Assembly (NCBI GenBank): GCA_001829005.1
Contig: MIAG01000004.1
Span: 144,184-208,183 of the forward strand
DNA length: 64,000 nucleotides
Direction of reading: 5' to 3'
Source: Sphingobacteriia bacterium RIFOXYC2_FULL_35_18
GTDB lineage: Bacteria > Bacteroidota > Bacteroidia > Chitinophagales > Chitinophagaceae
The translations under genes and the position numbers were made by a program. How positions within the stretch are numbered: the stretch's first letter is position 1; every line of letters begins with the position of its first letter. Below, in pieces: positions 1-8,362 of the stretch. Below the pieces are notes generated by a model that saw only the letters and a list, made by a program, of their open reading frames with translations, did no database searches and had not been told where the DNA came from.

Positions 1-1
1 T

Positions 2-961
2 ACAGAAGAAGAATCAAAAGTGATTATACTTCCTGTTCCTTGGGAAGTAACTGTAAGTTATGGAGCAGGAACAGCAAGAGCTGCTGAGCATGTATTTAAA
101 AGCAGCATGCAAGTAGACTTATTAGACATGGATGGAAATGCTGGATGGAAGCAAGGTTTTTTCATGAAAGAAATTGATAAAAAACTATTGCTAAAAAGTG
201 ATTATTTAAGAAAAGAAGCGGAACTCTATATTGACTATATTTCTCAAGGAGCCGAATTGTTGAAAAACAAGTTCATGTGCAAAAGTGTGAAGGAAATTAA
301 TGAGGGAAGCAACTACCTGAATAATTGGGTGTACGAACAAAGCAAAGCGATTTTAGATAAGCAAAAGATAGTAGGACTTTTAGGGGGGGATCATAGCACG
401 CCACTAGGTTTAATGAAAGCACTAGCTGAAAAGCATGGCAGTTTTGGTGTTTTACAAATTGATGCGCATTGTGACCTTCGTATAAAGTATGAAGATTTTA
501 CTTACTCGCATGCGTCCATCATGTACAATGCCTTAAATGAAATTCCAGAACTAACTAAATTGGTTCAAGTAGGTGTAAGAGATTACTGTGAGCAAGAATG
601 GGAGTACATCTGTAATAGTAATTTCAGGGTCATAACCTATTTTGATAAAAATATTAAGGAAAGGCTTTTCGAAGGCCATCTTTGGAAAAATATTACCGAG
701 GAAATTATTCAACACCTTCCTCAGAAAGTATATATTAGTTTTGATATAGACGGCTTAGACAGAAAACTCTGCCCCAACACTGGCACACCCGTTCCTGGTG
801 GATTTGAAAGTGAAGAAATGATTTACTTATTTAAAAAAATCAAGGAGAGTGGAAGAGAATTAATAGGCTTTGATTTGGTTGAAATTGGAGTAGGTGAAAC
901 AGATTGGGACAGCAATGTAGGTGCAAGAATATTATGGAGACTTTGTAACTTAATGGTATAA
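2..961 (+). CDS. Agmatinase/arginase-family ureohydrolase, 5' end cut by window edge
   Basis: Binuclear manganese ureohydrolase that hydrolyses a guanidino compound (agmatine or arginine) to urea and an amine. Counting from an internal GTG at 20, metal-binding motifs are visible: GGDHS (122-126), DAHCDLR (148-154) and FDIDGLD (241-247), giving the usual His/Asp ligands. The frame is open leftwards to base 2 (reading TEEESK before the GTG), and family members normally carry 20-40 more residues before the conserved PVPWE segment, so the true start is almost certainly outside the window and the GTG is not a start. The stop overlaps the next start as TAATG. Agmatinase (polyamine synthesis) is the likelier reading, but substrate cannot be settled from sequence alone. 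Confidence 0.85.
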   Translation, partial: TEEESKVIILPVPWEVTVSYGAGTARAAEHVFKSSMQVDLLDMDGNAGWKQGFFMKEIDKKLLLKSDYLRKEAELYIDYISQGAELLKNKFMCKSVKEINEGSNYLNNWVYEQSKAILDKQKIVGLLGGDHSTPLGLMKALAEKHGSFGVLQIDAHCDLRIKYEDFTYSHASIMYNALNEIPELTKLVQVGVRDYCEQEWEYICNSNFRVITYFDKNIKERLFEGHLWKNITEEIIQHLPQKVYISFDIDGLDRKLCPNTGTPVPGGFESEEMIYLFKKIKESGRELIGFDLVEIGVGETDWDSNVGARILWRLCNLMV

Positions 962-1521
962 TGAAAACATTTGACTATATCATCGTTTTAAAAAAACGAA
1001 ACTATACAACGGTAGATAATGTAAGCCAAATAATGCTTTTAATAGCAATAATAGCTTTTATAGGAAACGCAGCCAACGGTGCAACCAATTGGGTGTCTTC
1101 AATAGCATTTGCAATCTTAACTGCTGGATGGGGCATATTTTGTATTTGGCAGAAGAAAAGAGGCACCCCACCATTCTTTAGATTTGGTTTATTATTAGGC
1201 GCAATGGGTTGGTATAGCATGGAGGATGGCTTATGGATTGCTTTGATTTATTTATTAGCTGCAATGCTAGAAAAGCAAGTAAAATTTCCTGAAGAAATTG
1301 CATTTGATGAAAATGAAATTGTGTTCAATAGTTTTCCAAAAAAGAGATATGAGTGGGGTGCATTAAATAACGTAGTACTAAAAGATGGGCTATTAACTTT
1401 AGATTTCAAAAACGATAAACTTATTCAAAAGGAATTGGAGTCGGAAACTACAAAAAATACCGAGGAAGAATTTAATGCATTTGCAAAAGCACTCATAGAA
1501 AAAACAGCATATGTTAGTTAA
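961..1521 (+). CDS. Hypothetical membrane protein with C-terminal PH-like segment
   Basis: 186 residues, not a named family that I recognise. The first half carries about three hydrophobic spans (roughly 23-43, 45-63 and 75-102), and the second half (about 110-165) is a soluble beta-rich stretch with the strand pattern seen in bacterial PH-like domains (repeats of the type DENEIVFNSFPKKRYEWGAL). Start ATG overlaps the upstream stop by one base, and its own end overlaps the next start by 11 bases, so it is translated inside a tight operon with a ureohydrolase and a radical SAM protein. Role unknown; the PH-like reading is inference from pattern only. Confidence 0.6.
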   Translation: MKTFDYIIVLKKRNYTTVDNVSQIMLLIAIIAFIGNAANGATNWVSSIAFAILTAGWGIFCIWQKKRGTPPFFRFGLLLGAMGWYSMEDGLWIALIYLLAAMLEKQVKFPEEIAFDENEIVFNSFPKKRYEWGALNNVVLKDGLLTLDFKNDKLIQKELESETTKNTEEEFNAFAKALIEKTAYVS

Positions 1522-2815
1522 ACCATTTTTATTGTACTCCGATGGAGAGGGGAATATTTACGAAGATGAAACCCTTTATGCGGTAGGACGTGCGGGATGG
1601 GACGCCTTTCCAGTAGAATCGGATCAATGGATAGAATTGCCGCAGGGCGGGAACTTATATGAGCTACCAGGAAGAAGAGGGATAGGAATTGATGTTGAAA
1701 CGGGCGAAATGAGACTTTGCGAAAAAGGATGGGCTGTTGCAGCATTTATTCCGCCTGCCTATACTGGTTTATTTATTGCGGCATATGAGACCATGCCAGA
1801 CGCGCCAACCCTTCCATTGTTTTGCTATACAGCCGTAGGTTGGATGGATGAAAAAAATTATGTGCCAGCGGTTAGAATAGAGAAAGATATTCGACAAGAA
1901 GCGGCTGGATTTGATGATACAAAAGTTAAGGAAGGAACTGCCCACTTGTTACAAGCATATCCCGAGAATAGATTGGTTAAACATTTGATGGAAAATTGCT
2001 GCATGACTTATCATTGTCCAGCAGCAAGAAATTTTTCCTTAGGTAGATGGGAATGCCCTGTTCCAACTTCACCTGCATGCAATGCCAATTGCATTGGGTG
2101 TATTTCATTTCAACCGGAAGAAGAAACCATCGTTAGCACCCAAGACAGGCTTACATTCAAGCCAATGGCAGAGGAAATTGTGGAATTTACAGTTCCTCAT
2201 TTAATCAATGCTCCATTCCCCATCATTAGTTTTGGACAAGGTTGTGAAGGCGAACCCTTGTTAATGTGGGAAACCATTAAAGAATCAATTATCGAAATCA
2301 GAAAGCATACCAGTAGAGGCAGTATCAATATCAATACCAATGGATCCAAGCCTGCAGCAGTTGATGCACTTTGTAAAGCTGGATTAAATAGCATGCGTGT
2401 AAGTACCAACTCAGCGCAGAAACATATTTATGAAGCTTATTACAGACCCAATAATTATGCATTTGAAGACATCATTGAAAGCTTAAAAGTGATGCGTAGT
2501 TATGGTGGATGGACCAGCATCAATTATTTTGTATTCCCAGGAATTACAGATAGTGAGGCTGAATATGAAGCGTTGAGGAAACTGATTAGCGATACCAATT
2601 TAAATATGATTCAGTGGAGAAATTTCAATATTGACCCTGATTGGTATATGGGCAAAATTGGAATGACCGATACAGGTGAAATGTTAGGTGTTAAGCAAAT
2701 GATGGATTTAATTCAAGATGAATTCCCCAATGTAAAATTTGGCTATTTCAATCCACCCATGGAGAGAATTAAAGGGGATTATAACCACCAATTTGCGGGA
2801 GCTACTTTACAATAA
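1511..2815 (+). CDS. Radical SAM protein with long N-terminal domain
   Basis: 434 residues. The radical SAM cluster motif CxxxCxxC is seen at C190, C194 and C197 (CNANCIGC), far into the protein, so about 180 residues precede the TIM-barrel core. That leader contains additional cysteines at 163, 164, 169 and 182 just before the cluster, which might bind a second metal site. After the motif the usual barrel features follow: a glycine-rich SAM-binding stretch near 243 (FGQGCEGEP) and the TNGSKP strand near 305. The start overlaps the preceding gene and the stop overlaps the next ATG (TAATG). No substrate can be named. Members of this type occur widely in Bacteroidota, but I know of no assigned reaction. 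Confidence 0.8.
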   Translation: MLVKPFLLYSDGEGNIYEDETLYAVGRAGWDAFPVESDQWIELPQGGNLYELPGRRGIGIDVETGEMRLCEKGWAVAAFIPPAYTGLFIAAYETMPDAPTLPLFCYTAVGWMDEKNYVPAVRIEKDIRQEAAGFDDTKVKEGTAHLLQAYPENRLVKHLMENCCMTYHCPAARNFSLGRWECPVPTSPACNANCIGCISFQPEEETIVSTQDRLTFKPMAEEIVEFTVPHLINAPFPIISFGQGCEGEPLLMWETIKESIIEIRKHTSRGSININTNGSKPAAVDALCKAGLNSMRVSTNSAQKHIYEAYYRPNNYAFEDIIESLKVMRSYGGWTSINYFVFPGITDSEAEYEALRKLISDTNLNMIQWRNFNIDPDWYMGKIGMTDTGEMLGVKQMMDLIQDEFPNVKFGYFNPPMERIKGDYNHQFAGATLQ

Positions 2816-3729
2816 TGCAGTCTAAAGTAAGCAATCATATTGTCCAAGGTTTTTTACTCGCTATTATTGCAACACTTCTTTGGTCTGGTAATTTTATTAT
2901 CGCAAGAAAAGTTAGTAATACCATTAGTCCAATTAGTTTGGCCTTCTATCGTTGGGCTTGTGCTTCATTGGTATTGTTTCCATTTGCTTATAAAAAAGCT
3001 ACCGCTGAACTAAACCATTTTAAAGCAAATTGGAAAATAATAAGTTTGATTGCACTCACCGGAATTGCCTTATTTAACACATTTGTTTATGTAGCTGGCC
3101 ACAATACCACCGCAATCAATATGGCCTTAATAGGAACTACCTCCTCCCCCATTTTTGCAACTATAATGGCTGTTATTTTTTTAAAAGAACGTCTCGGTTT
3201 TTATAGAATTATCGGAATGATTATTTGCATTTTGGGCATCGTACTGCTGATATCTAAAGGAAGTTGGCAAGTATTATTTTCTTTTAAATTTTCGAGTGGT
3301 GATGCATGGATATTAGGAGGCGCTTTTTCGTTTGCAGTATACAATATTTTAGTGCGAAAAAAACCAGTACAACTCAGTTCCTTATCGTTCTTGCTCATCA
3401 TTTTCATATTAGGCACCATAATGCTATTTCCATTTTTTATACTAGAACAAATCATTGTGAAAGATACTGTTCAATGGTCTAGTGCATTAATTAGTTCAAT
3501 TCTATATCTTGGAGTAGGAACATCTGTCTTAGCGTTTTGGTGTTGGAATTTGGCTATATCAAAATTGGGAGCTGGCAGAACAGTCTTATTTGGGAACTTA
3601 ATACCGATTTTCAGTACAATAGAAGCAATTTTAATTTTAGGTGAAACCATTACTCCTATTCATTTTTATAGTGGTATTTTAGTTATAGGGGGATTAATCA
3701 TTGCTAATTTAAAATTTAAAAATAAATAA
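2815..3729 (+). CDS. EamA-family (DMT) transporter
   Basis: 304-residue inner-membrane protein with about ten hydrophobic helices arranged as two repeated five-helix EamA halves (about 10-145 and 160-300). The first half has the typical opening LLWSGNFIIARK, and each half ends with a short basic loop. EamA proteins export or exchange small metabolites, often amino acids or nucleotide-related compounds; the substrate here is unknown. It is the fourth gene of an overlapping operon beginning with the ureohydrolase, so an amine or amino-acid metabolite is a reasonable guess but only a guess. The ATG shares a base with the radical SAM gene's stop. Confidence 0.85.
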   Translation: MQSKVSNHIVQGFLLAIIATLLWSGNFIIARKVSNTISPISLAFYRWACASLVLFPFAYKKATAELNHFKANWKIISLIALTGIALFNTFVYVAGHNTTAINMALIGTTSSPIFATIMAVIFLKERLGFYRIIGMIICILGIVLLISKGSWQVLFSFKFSSGDAWILGGAFSFAVYNILVRKKPVQLSSLSFLLIIFILGTIMLFPFFILEQIIVKDTVQWSSALISSILYLGVGTSVLAFWCWNLAISKLGAGRTVLFGNLIPIFSTIEAILILGETITPIHFYSGILVIGGLIIANLKFKNK

Positions 3730-3736
3730 GCTTTAG

Positions 3737-4507
3737 ATGGACATAAACACCTTGATATTATTATGCATTTTTGCTTTTTTAGCAGGATTTGTAGATGCTA
3801 TTGTAGGTGGCGGTGGATTAATTCAATTGCCTGCAGGGATTATGCTCTTGCCTCAATTTCCGGTTGCAACTGTAATGGGATCTTTAAAGATTCCTGCATT
3901 CACAGGTACTGCATTTGCAGCAAAACAATACCTAAAAAAAGTTACAGTTAACTGGAGACAGGTTGGCTTAATGTGCATAATTGCTTTTAGTGCAGCATTT
4001 GCAGGATCACAATTGCTTTCTGTAGTTAGCAATCAATACATGAAACCAGTTATTTTTATTGTCTTAATAGTTGTTGCAGTTTACACATATTCTAAGAAAA
4101 ATTTTGGACAAACCGTTCACAAAGAATTATCCAATAAAACTCAATTAAAATATGCAGTAGGAATTAGTTTAGTGATTGGATTTTATGATGGTTTTATAGG
4201 GCCAGGGGCAGGCAGTTTTTTTATCATGGCTTTTATTGGCATACTAGGGTTTGATTTTTTAAAAGCAGGAACTTATGCCAAATTAATCAACCTTTCCACC
4301 AATCTAGGGTCCATCTCTTTATTTATGTTAAAAGGCACTATACTTTGGTCAGTTGCTATTCCGATGGCAGTGTGTAATGCAATTGGGGGGATATTAGGAG
4401 CAAAGTTGGCCATCTATAAAGGCAACCAGTTCATCCGAATTTTCTTTTTATTGGTTGTGATGGCTACTTTACTAAGATTTGGATATGATATCTTTTTAAA
4501 GGATTAA
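3737..4507 (+). CDS. TauE/SafE-family permease, full length
   Basis: 256 residues with about eight transmembrane helices in two repeated halves, the normal size for the TauE/SafE (YfcA-like) sulfite/sulfonate exporter family. The family's glycine-rich entry motif is present at the start of both halves: GFVDAIVGGGGLIQLP (about 17-32) and GFYDGFIGPGAGSF (about 148-161). It starts 7 bases after the EamA gene and may be in the same transcript. The transported anion or organosulfur compound is not known. A much shorter member of the same family lies at 29854-30279. Confidence 0.85.
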   Translation: MDINTLILLCIFAFLAGFVDAIVGGGGLIQLPAGIMLLPQFPVATVMGSLKIPAFTGTAFAAKQYLKKVTVNWRQVGLMCIIAFSAAFAGSQLLSVVSNQYMKPVIFIVLIVVAVYTYSKKNFGQTVHKELSNKTQLKYAVGISLVIGFYDGFIGPGAGSFFIMAFIGILGFDFLKAGTYAKLINLSTNLGSISLFMLKGTILWSVAIPMAVCNAIGGILGAKLAIYKGNQFIRIFFLLVVMATLLRFGYDIFLKD

Positions 4508-4548
4508 CGTTCTATTCCAATATTACTTAGGGTATTATTGTAATTTTA

Positions 4549-5391
4549 ATGTGTATGAATCAAGAACAGGTTTTAGAAAAACAGGATCAACTTAAAGCCA
4601 CCATCATAACATTAGTTATAACTGTAATTCTATTTTCTTTATTTTTTTATGTGCGTTATCAACAGCCAGTCATTCAAGTGCCAAATGGTGGTGAAGGAAT
4701 TGAAGTGAATTTAGGCGACGCTGAAACTGGATATGGTGCAATCCCGCCCACTTCAGTTGGAGCTGCTAGTCAAGAACAAACAAATACTTCAGCAAATCTT
4801 TCTGAAGAAACCATTTCAATTTCTCCAAACAACTCATCGGAGGAAGATGTTCCTCTAACAAATAATACCACCAAAATAATTAGTAAGCCTAGCAGTTCTA
4901 GCAGCATTGCTCCACCTAATCCCAAACCAAAAGCTGTATTTACAGGAAATAAAAGTAAAGGAACTGGAGGAAATTTAGCAGATAGTTACAATGGAGTTAC
5001 CAATCAAGGTATTGCTGGTGGAAAAGGAGATCAAGGAAAACCAACAGGAAACATTAATTCTGATAGTTACCAAGGAAATGCATCAAGTGGAAATGCCGGT
5101 TTGGGCGGAGCTGGTGGTGTAGCAATTAGAAGCGGTTTAGATGGTAGAAGAATTACCAAATTGCCTTCTTTTGAAGACGACTTTAATGAGAATGCAAAAG
5201 TGGCTGTTGATATTACTGTAAATAAATCAGGCGGAGTTATTGCTGCTGTCATTAATCCTAAAGGCACCACTACAACCAATCAACGAATCAGAAATATTGC
5301 TATTCAAAAAGCAAAAACACTGAAATTAAATGCAGGCAATGCCGATGAACAAACAGGCACTTTGGTGTTTAATTTTAAACTTAGGAATTAA
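4549..5391 (+). CDS. TonB-like energy-transduction protein
   Basis: 280 residues: short cytoplasmic N-terminus, one membrane helix (about 19-39), a long low-complexity periplasmic linker rich in Ser, Asn, Gly and Pro (about 45-195), and a C-terminal folded segment (about 200-280) resembling a TonB C-terminal domain, with the strand VAVDITVNKSGGV and a final LVFNFKLRN. TonB couples the proton motive force, through ExbB/ExbD, to outer-membrane receptors. In Bacteroidota a gene of this type commonly sits between exbD and folC; here folC follows directly, but upstream is a TauE/SafE permease rather than exbB/exbD. An alternative ATG lies at 4555. Function as a bona fide TonB is inferred. Confidence 0.7.
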   Translation: MCMNQEQVLEKQDQLKATIITLVITVILFSLFFYVRYQQPVIQVPNGGEGIEVNLGDAETGYGAIPPTSVGAASQEQTNTSANLSEETISISPNNSSEEDVPLTNNTTKIISKPSSSSSIAPPNPKPKAVFTGNKSKGTGGNLADSYNGVTNQGIAGGKGDQGKPTGNINSDSYQGNASSGNAGLGGAGGVAIRSGLDGRRITKLPSFEDDFNENAKVAVDITVNKSGGVIAAVINPKGTTTTNQRIRNIAIQKAKTLKLNAGNADEQTGTLVFNFKLRN

Positions 5392-5399
5392 TAATTTTG
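5392..5399 (+). promoter_or_regulatory. Candidate -7 promoter box upstream of folC
   Basis: TAATTTTG matches the Bacteroidota -7 consensus TAnnTTTG and lies 15 bases before the preferred folC ATG. No -33 TTG at normal spacing is seen (nearest TTTG is 27 bases upstream), so the call is weak. Confidence 0.35.
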
Positions 5400-5414
5400 C
5401 ATCTTTGCAGCAGT

Positions 5415-6707
5415 ATGAATTACGCTGAAACCGTCTCCTATTTATTTAATCAACTTCCCATGTTTAGTAAAATTGGGGAAGCTGCCTACAAAAAAGACCT
5501 AACCAACACCATTGCACTTTGTGAAGCATTGGATAACCCACATAAAAAATTTAAATCAATTCATATTGCAGGTACCAATGGAAAAGGTTCTACTAGTCAT
5601 ATGCTGGCGGCAATTATGCAAGCGGCTGGTTTTAAAACAGGGCTGTATACTTCTCCGCACTTATATGATTTTAGGGAACGGATAAAAATCAATGGGGTTT
5701 GTTGCTCAGAAGAATTTGTAATCAACTTTACACAAAGAATTCAACATCAAATTGAAACTATTGCACCCTCTTTTTTTGAAATTACTGTTGCAATGGCGTT
5801 TGACTATTTTGCCGAGAATGAGGTTGATATTGCTATTATTGAAACAGGCTTAGGTGGAAGATTAGACAGTACCAATATTATTTTACCTGAATTAAGTATC
5901 ATTACCAATATTGGGATGGATCATATGAATTTATTGGGGAATACGCTAACAGCTATTGCAGGAGAGAAAGCAGGAATTATTAAACCCTTCGTGCCTGTGG
6001 TAATTGGTGAATCTAATAAGGAAACCTTACCAGTTTTTATTGCAGCTGCTCAATCAAGTCCTATATCGTTTGCAGAGAATGAATGGTATATAAGTGACTG
6101 GTTGTATCAACAGCCGCTATTGAATGTAACAGTAGTAGATAAAAGCAAAAATGAATACCAGCATTATGCACTTGACTTAACTGGGTTTTATCAAACTAAA
6201 AATCTCTTAACAGTTTTAGAGGCTTGTAAAGTGTTACAAAAAAATGGGTGGAACATTCAATCACATGATATTAAAGAAGGATTAAGCAATGTTAAGAAAT
6301 TGACCGGACTGCAAGGGAGATGGGAAATCATTCAAACAAATCCAACGCTGGTATTAGATGTTGGTCATAATGTAGATGGCATCAAAGCAATTCTAACTCA
6401 ATTAGATCTAAGCAATTTTAAACAATTGCATTGGGTAATGGGCATGGTCAAAGACAAAGACATTCAAGCAGTTTTGCAATTACTTCCAAGTACTGCAAAA
6501 TATTATTTTACAAAAGCAAGTATTCCCAGAGCACTAGATGAGCAAGAATTATTAATCCAAGCAAAGGAATTTGGATTATCAGGTACTGCATTTAACGATG
6601 TTAATAGTGCAATAGATGCAGCCAAAGAAAACGCCGACTTTTCCGATTTAATATTAGTATGCGGCAGCGTTTTTGTAATTGCCGAAGTAAATCGTCATCA
6701 GAATTAA
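5415..6707 (+). CDS. folC: Dihydrofolate synthase / folylpolyglutamate synthase
   Basis: 430 residues. ATP-dependent Mur-ligase-fold enzyme that joins glutamate to dihydropteroate and extends folate polyglutamates in the cytosol. The P-loop GTNGKGS follows the strand SIHIAG, and the folate-binding stretch LYTSPHLYDFRERIKING and the metal-binding ETGLGGRLDSTN segment are all present; length is typical for FolC. A reading frame extends six codons further to a TTG at 5397, but that stretch overlaps a TAnnTTTG promoter box and the ATG at 5415 starts the protein with the conserved opening MNYAETVSYLF, so the ATG is preferred. Ends tail to tail with a Nudix gene, 2 bases apart. Confidence 0.93.
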   Translation: MNYAETVSYLFNQLPMFSKIGEAAYKKDLTNTIALCEALDNPHKKFKSIHIAGTNGKGSTSHMLAAIMQAAGFKTGLYTSPHLYDFRERIKINGVCCSEEFVINFTQRIQHQIETIAPSFFEITVAMAFDYFAENEVDIAIIETGLGGRLDSTNIILPELSIITNIGMDHMNLLGNTLTAIAGEKAGIIKPFVPVVIGESNKETLPVFIAAAQSSPISFAENEWYISDWLYQQPLLNVTVVDKSKNEYQHYALDLTGFYQTKNLLTVLEACKVLQKNGWNIQSHDIKEGLSNVKKLTGLQGRWEIIQTNPTLVLDVGHNVDGIKAILTQLDLSNFKQLHWVMGMVKDKDIQAVLQLLPSTAKYYFTKASIPRALDEQELLIQAKEFGLSGTAFNDVNSAIDAAKENADFSDLILVCGSVFVIAEVNRHQN

Positions 6708-6709
6708 CT

Positions 6710-7270
6710 TTATGGCTTCAACCAACCTAATTTAACTGCCGCAGCAAACATTGCTCCTACTTGTGCTCCATGTGTGAAGGAGTTTTGTAAAAGTTTATTC
6801 ATGAAGTCATGCTTATTTACTAAAACCAATTTGATGTCTTCATATTGATCAAATGAAGTATTACCAGTGAGAGTAAGTTGAGTAGCTAAATAAAAATGAG
6901 CCCGATTATTTTCTAATGGGGGATTAGGATAAATTGAATATAATAATTCAAAATGATTGGATTGATAGCCTGTTTCTTCTTCCATTTCTCTTTTTGCAGC
7001 AAGCATTGGATCTTCTCCTGGCTCTATCATTCCTCCAGGTAATTCAAGCGATATAATACCCGCAGCATGTCTATATTGTTCTACCATTACAATTTCATCC
7101 TGAGCAGTCACCATTACTACATTACAAAAATCGGGCACTTCAATTACGAAGTATGGATTGATGATTTGCCCATCTGGCAATTGACAAATTTCTTCCTTTA
7201 TTTGCATCCATTTTTTCGCATACACAACAGTAGATTGCTGAACTGTCCAGGGTTTTATTGGATTTTGCAT
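6710..7270 (-). CDS. Nudix hydrolase (ADP-ribose pyrophosphatase-like)
   Basis: 186 residues with a complete Nudix box at about 80-102: G, five residues, E85, seven residues, then REMEEETGY, matching GX5EX7REUXEEXGU. Such enzymes cleave nucleoside diphosphates linked to another moiety; the preceding QYRHAAGIISLELPGG segment is typical of the ADP-ribose/NudF-like branch. Its ATG immediately follows the stop codon of another Nudix gene with no spacer, and the two proteins share the layout of about 75 residues before the box, so they look like a tandem duplication that has diverged. Exact substrate unknown. Confidence 0.85.
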   Translation of the reverse strand: MQNPIKPWTVQQSTVVYAKKWMQIKEEICQLPDGQIINPYFVIEVPDFCNVVMVTAQDEIVMVEQYRHAAGIISLELPGGMIEPGEDPMLAAKREMEEETGYQSNHFELLYSIYPNPPLENNRAHFYLATQLTLTGNTSFDQYEDIKLVLVNKHDFMNKLLQNSFTHGAQVGAMFAAAVKLGWLKP

Positions 7271-7834
7271 TTAATAAACGATTAATTTATTTAGCCGCAT
7301 CAATGCGTATAAAATAGTACAAGTTTGCATTGATTGTATAAACTTTTGTTCTTTAAACTGGGTAATAAAATCGTCCCATTCCATTTCTATTACTTCTACC
7401 TCTTCCTCTGTATCTCTTATAGCCGAAGGGTCTTCCTCCCCTCCTGTTGCTAAAAACATATGCATTACATTGGTATTTGTAGTTGGATTAGGAGAAACTT
7501 TCCCCAGGTAGATAATTTCTTCAAATTGATATCCTGTTTCTTCTAATAGCTCTCTTTCAATTGCATTTTCTAGCATTGTATCAGTTGAATCAACACAACC
7601 TCCTGGCAATTCTAATGCAACAGTATCTAAACCTGGTCTATAAATTTTTTCAACAATAACTGTTCCCTTTTTAGTTATAGCTACTGCAGTTGCATAATCA
7701 GGAAAACCATAAACATAAAACGGCTCAATAACTGAACCGTCATTTTTCTGATAACTATTCTTTCTAACATCTGCCCATTGGTCTTTCACTAATTGTTCAG
7801 ACTGCAGAAGTTTCCATTTGTTGATTGAAGACAT
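7271..7834 (-). CDS. Nudix hydrolase, diverged tandem paralogue
   Basis: 187 residues. The Nudix catalytic core RELLEETGY is intact, but between the double glycine and this core there is one extra residue and the GX5E glutamate is replaced (GGCVDSTDTMLENAIE). The preceding segment IYRPGLDTVALELPGG matches the ADP-ribose pyrophosphatase-like branch. The frame extends two codons to a TTG at 7840, but the ATG at 7834 shares a base with the upstream gene's stop (TAATG) and is preferred. Translationally coupled to the upstream DinB-like gene and abutting the downstream Nudix gene, so the three are likely one operon. Activity may be altered relative to its neighbour; that is inference. Confidence 0.8.
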   Translation of the reverse strand: MSSINKWKLLQSEQLVKDQWADVRKNSYQKNDGSVIEPFYVYGFPDYATAVAITKKGTVIVEKIYRPGLDTVALELPGGCVDSTDTMLENAIERELLEETGYQFEEIIYLGKVSPNPTTNTNVMHMFLATGGEEDPSAIRDTEEEVEVIEMEWDDFITQFKEQKFIQSMQTCTILYALMRLNKLIVY

Positions 7835-8358
7835 TACCAATTGTTTTTTTCTCTTAACATTTTTATATGAGCAGTATGGTGCTTACCATGCCATGCATAC
7901 ATTCCTAGCAGATACCATAAACTCATTTCTTTTTTGCTACCAGGATGATAAATCGTTCTCTCCCATTGGGTGGTTGTTAGGTCTTTGATTGCAAAATACC
8001 ACCTGGTATGTAATGCATGTAATAAGGTAACAGAAATATTAACAGGAAGATGAGAAACATCATTGAGCAATGTCCATGCATTTTCATCGTATGGCTTAAT
8101 GATTGGGGCGTCTTCTGTTAAGCCTAACTTAAACCTGCAATAGGCATTCATATGACTATCAGCTAAGTGATGAACTACCTGGTGCAAAGTCCAACCTTCG
8201 TTTCTATAAGGTATATGCAATTGTGCCTCATCTAAATTCAATAAAGCTCGTTCTACCTCTTCTGGTAAAAATTGAATGTCTGCCAACCATTTATTTTTTT
8301 GGTTTTCAGAAAAGGGCAATGCTTCATAATGTCCTATCGGATATCGTTCATTTATCAT
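7834..8358 (-). CDS. DinB/YfiT-like metal-dependent enzyme (putative bacillithiol transferase)
   Basis: 174 residues of the DinB four-helix-bundle superfamily, closest in pattern to Bacillus YfiT/BstA. The three metal-ligand histidines are visible in HHLADSH (about 64-70) and HGKHHTAHI (about 154-162). YfiT-type proteins are Zn/Ni-dependent and have been linked to thiol transfer to electrophiles (bacillithiol S-transferase). Whether this organism uses bacillithiol is not shown here. It begins 4 bases after the stop of an ABC ATPase gene and overlaps the following Nudix gene by one base. The family call is solid, the substrate is not. Confidence 0.75.
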   Translation of the reverse strand: MINERYPIGHYEALPFSENQKNKWLADIQFLPEEVERALLNLDEAQLHIPYRNEGWTLHQVVHHLADSHMNAYCRFKLGLTEDAPIIKPYDENAWTLLNDVSHLPVNISVTLLHALHTRWYFAIKDLTTTQWERTIYHPGSKKEMSLWYLLGMYAWHGKHHTAHIKMLREKNNW

Positions 8359-8362
8359 AGCG

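Noticed and set aside
20..22. GTG as the true start of the ureohydrolase
   Set aside because: The frame is open to the window edge and the family normally has more N-terminal residues; the gene is simply cut.
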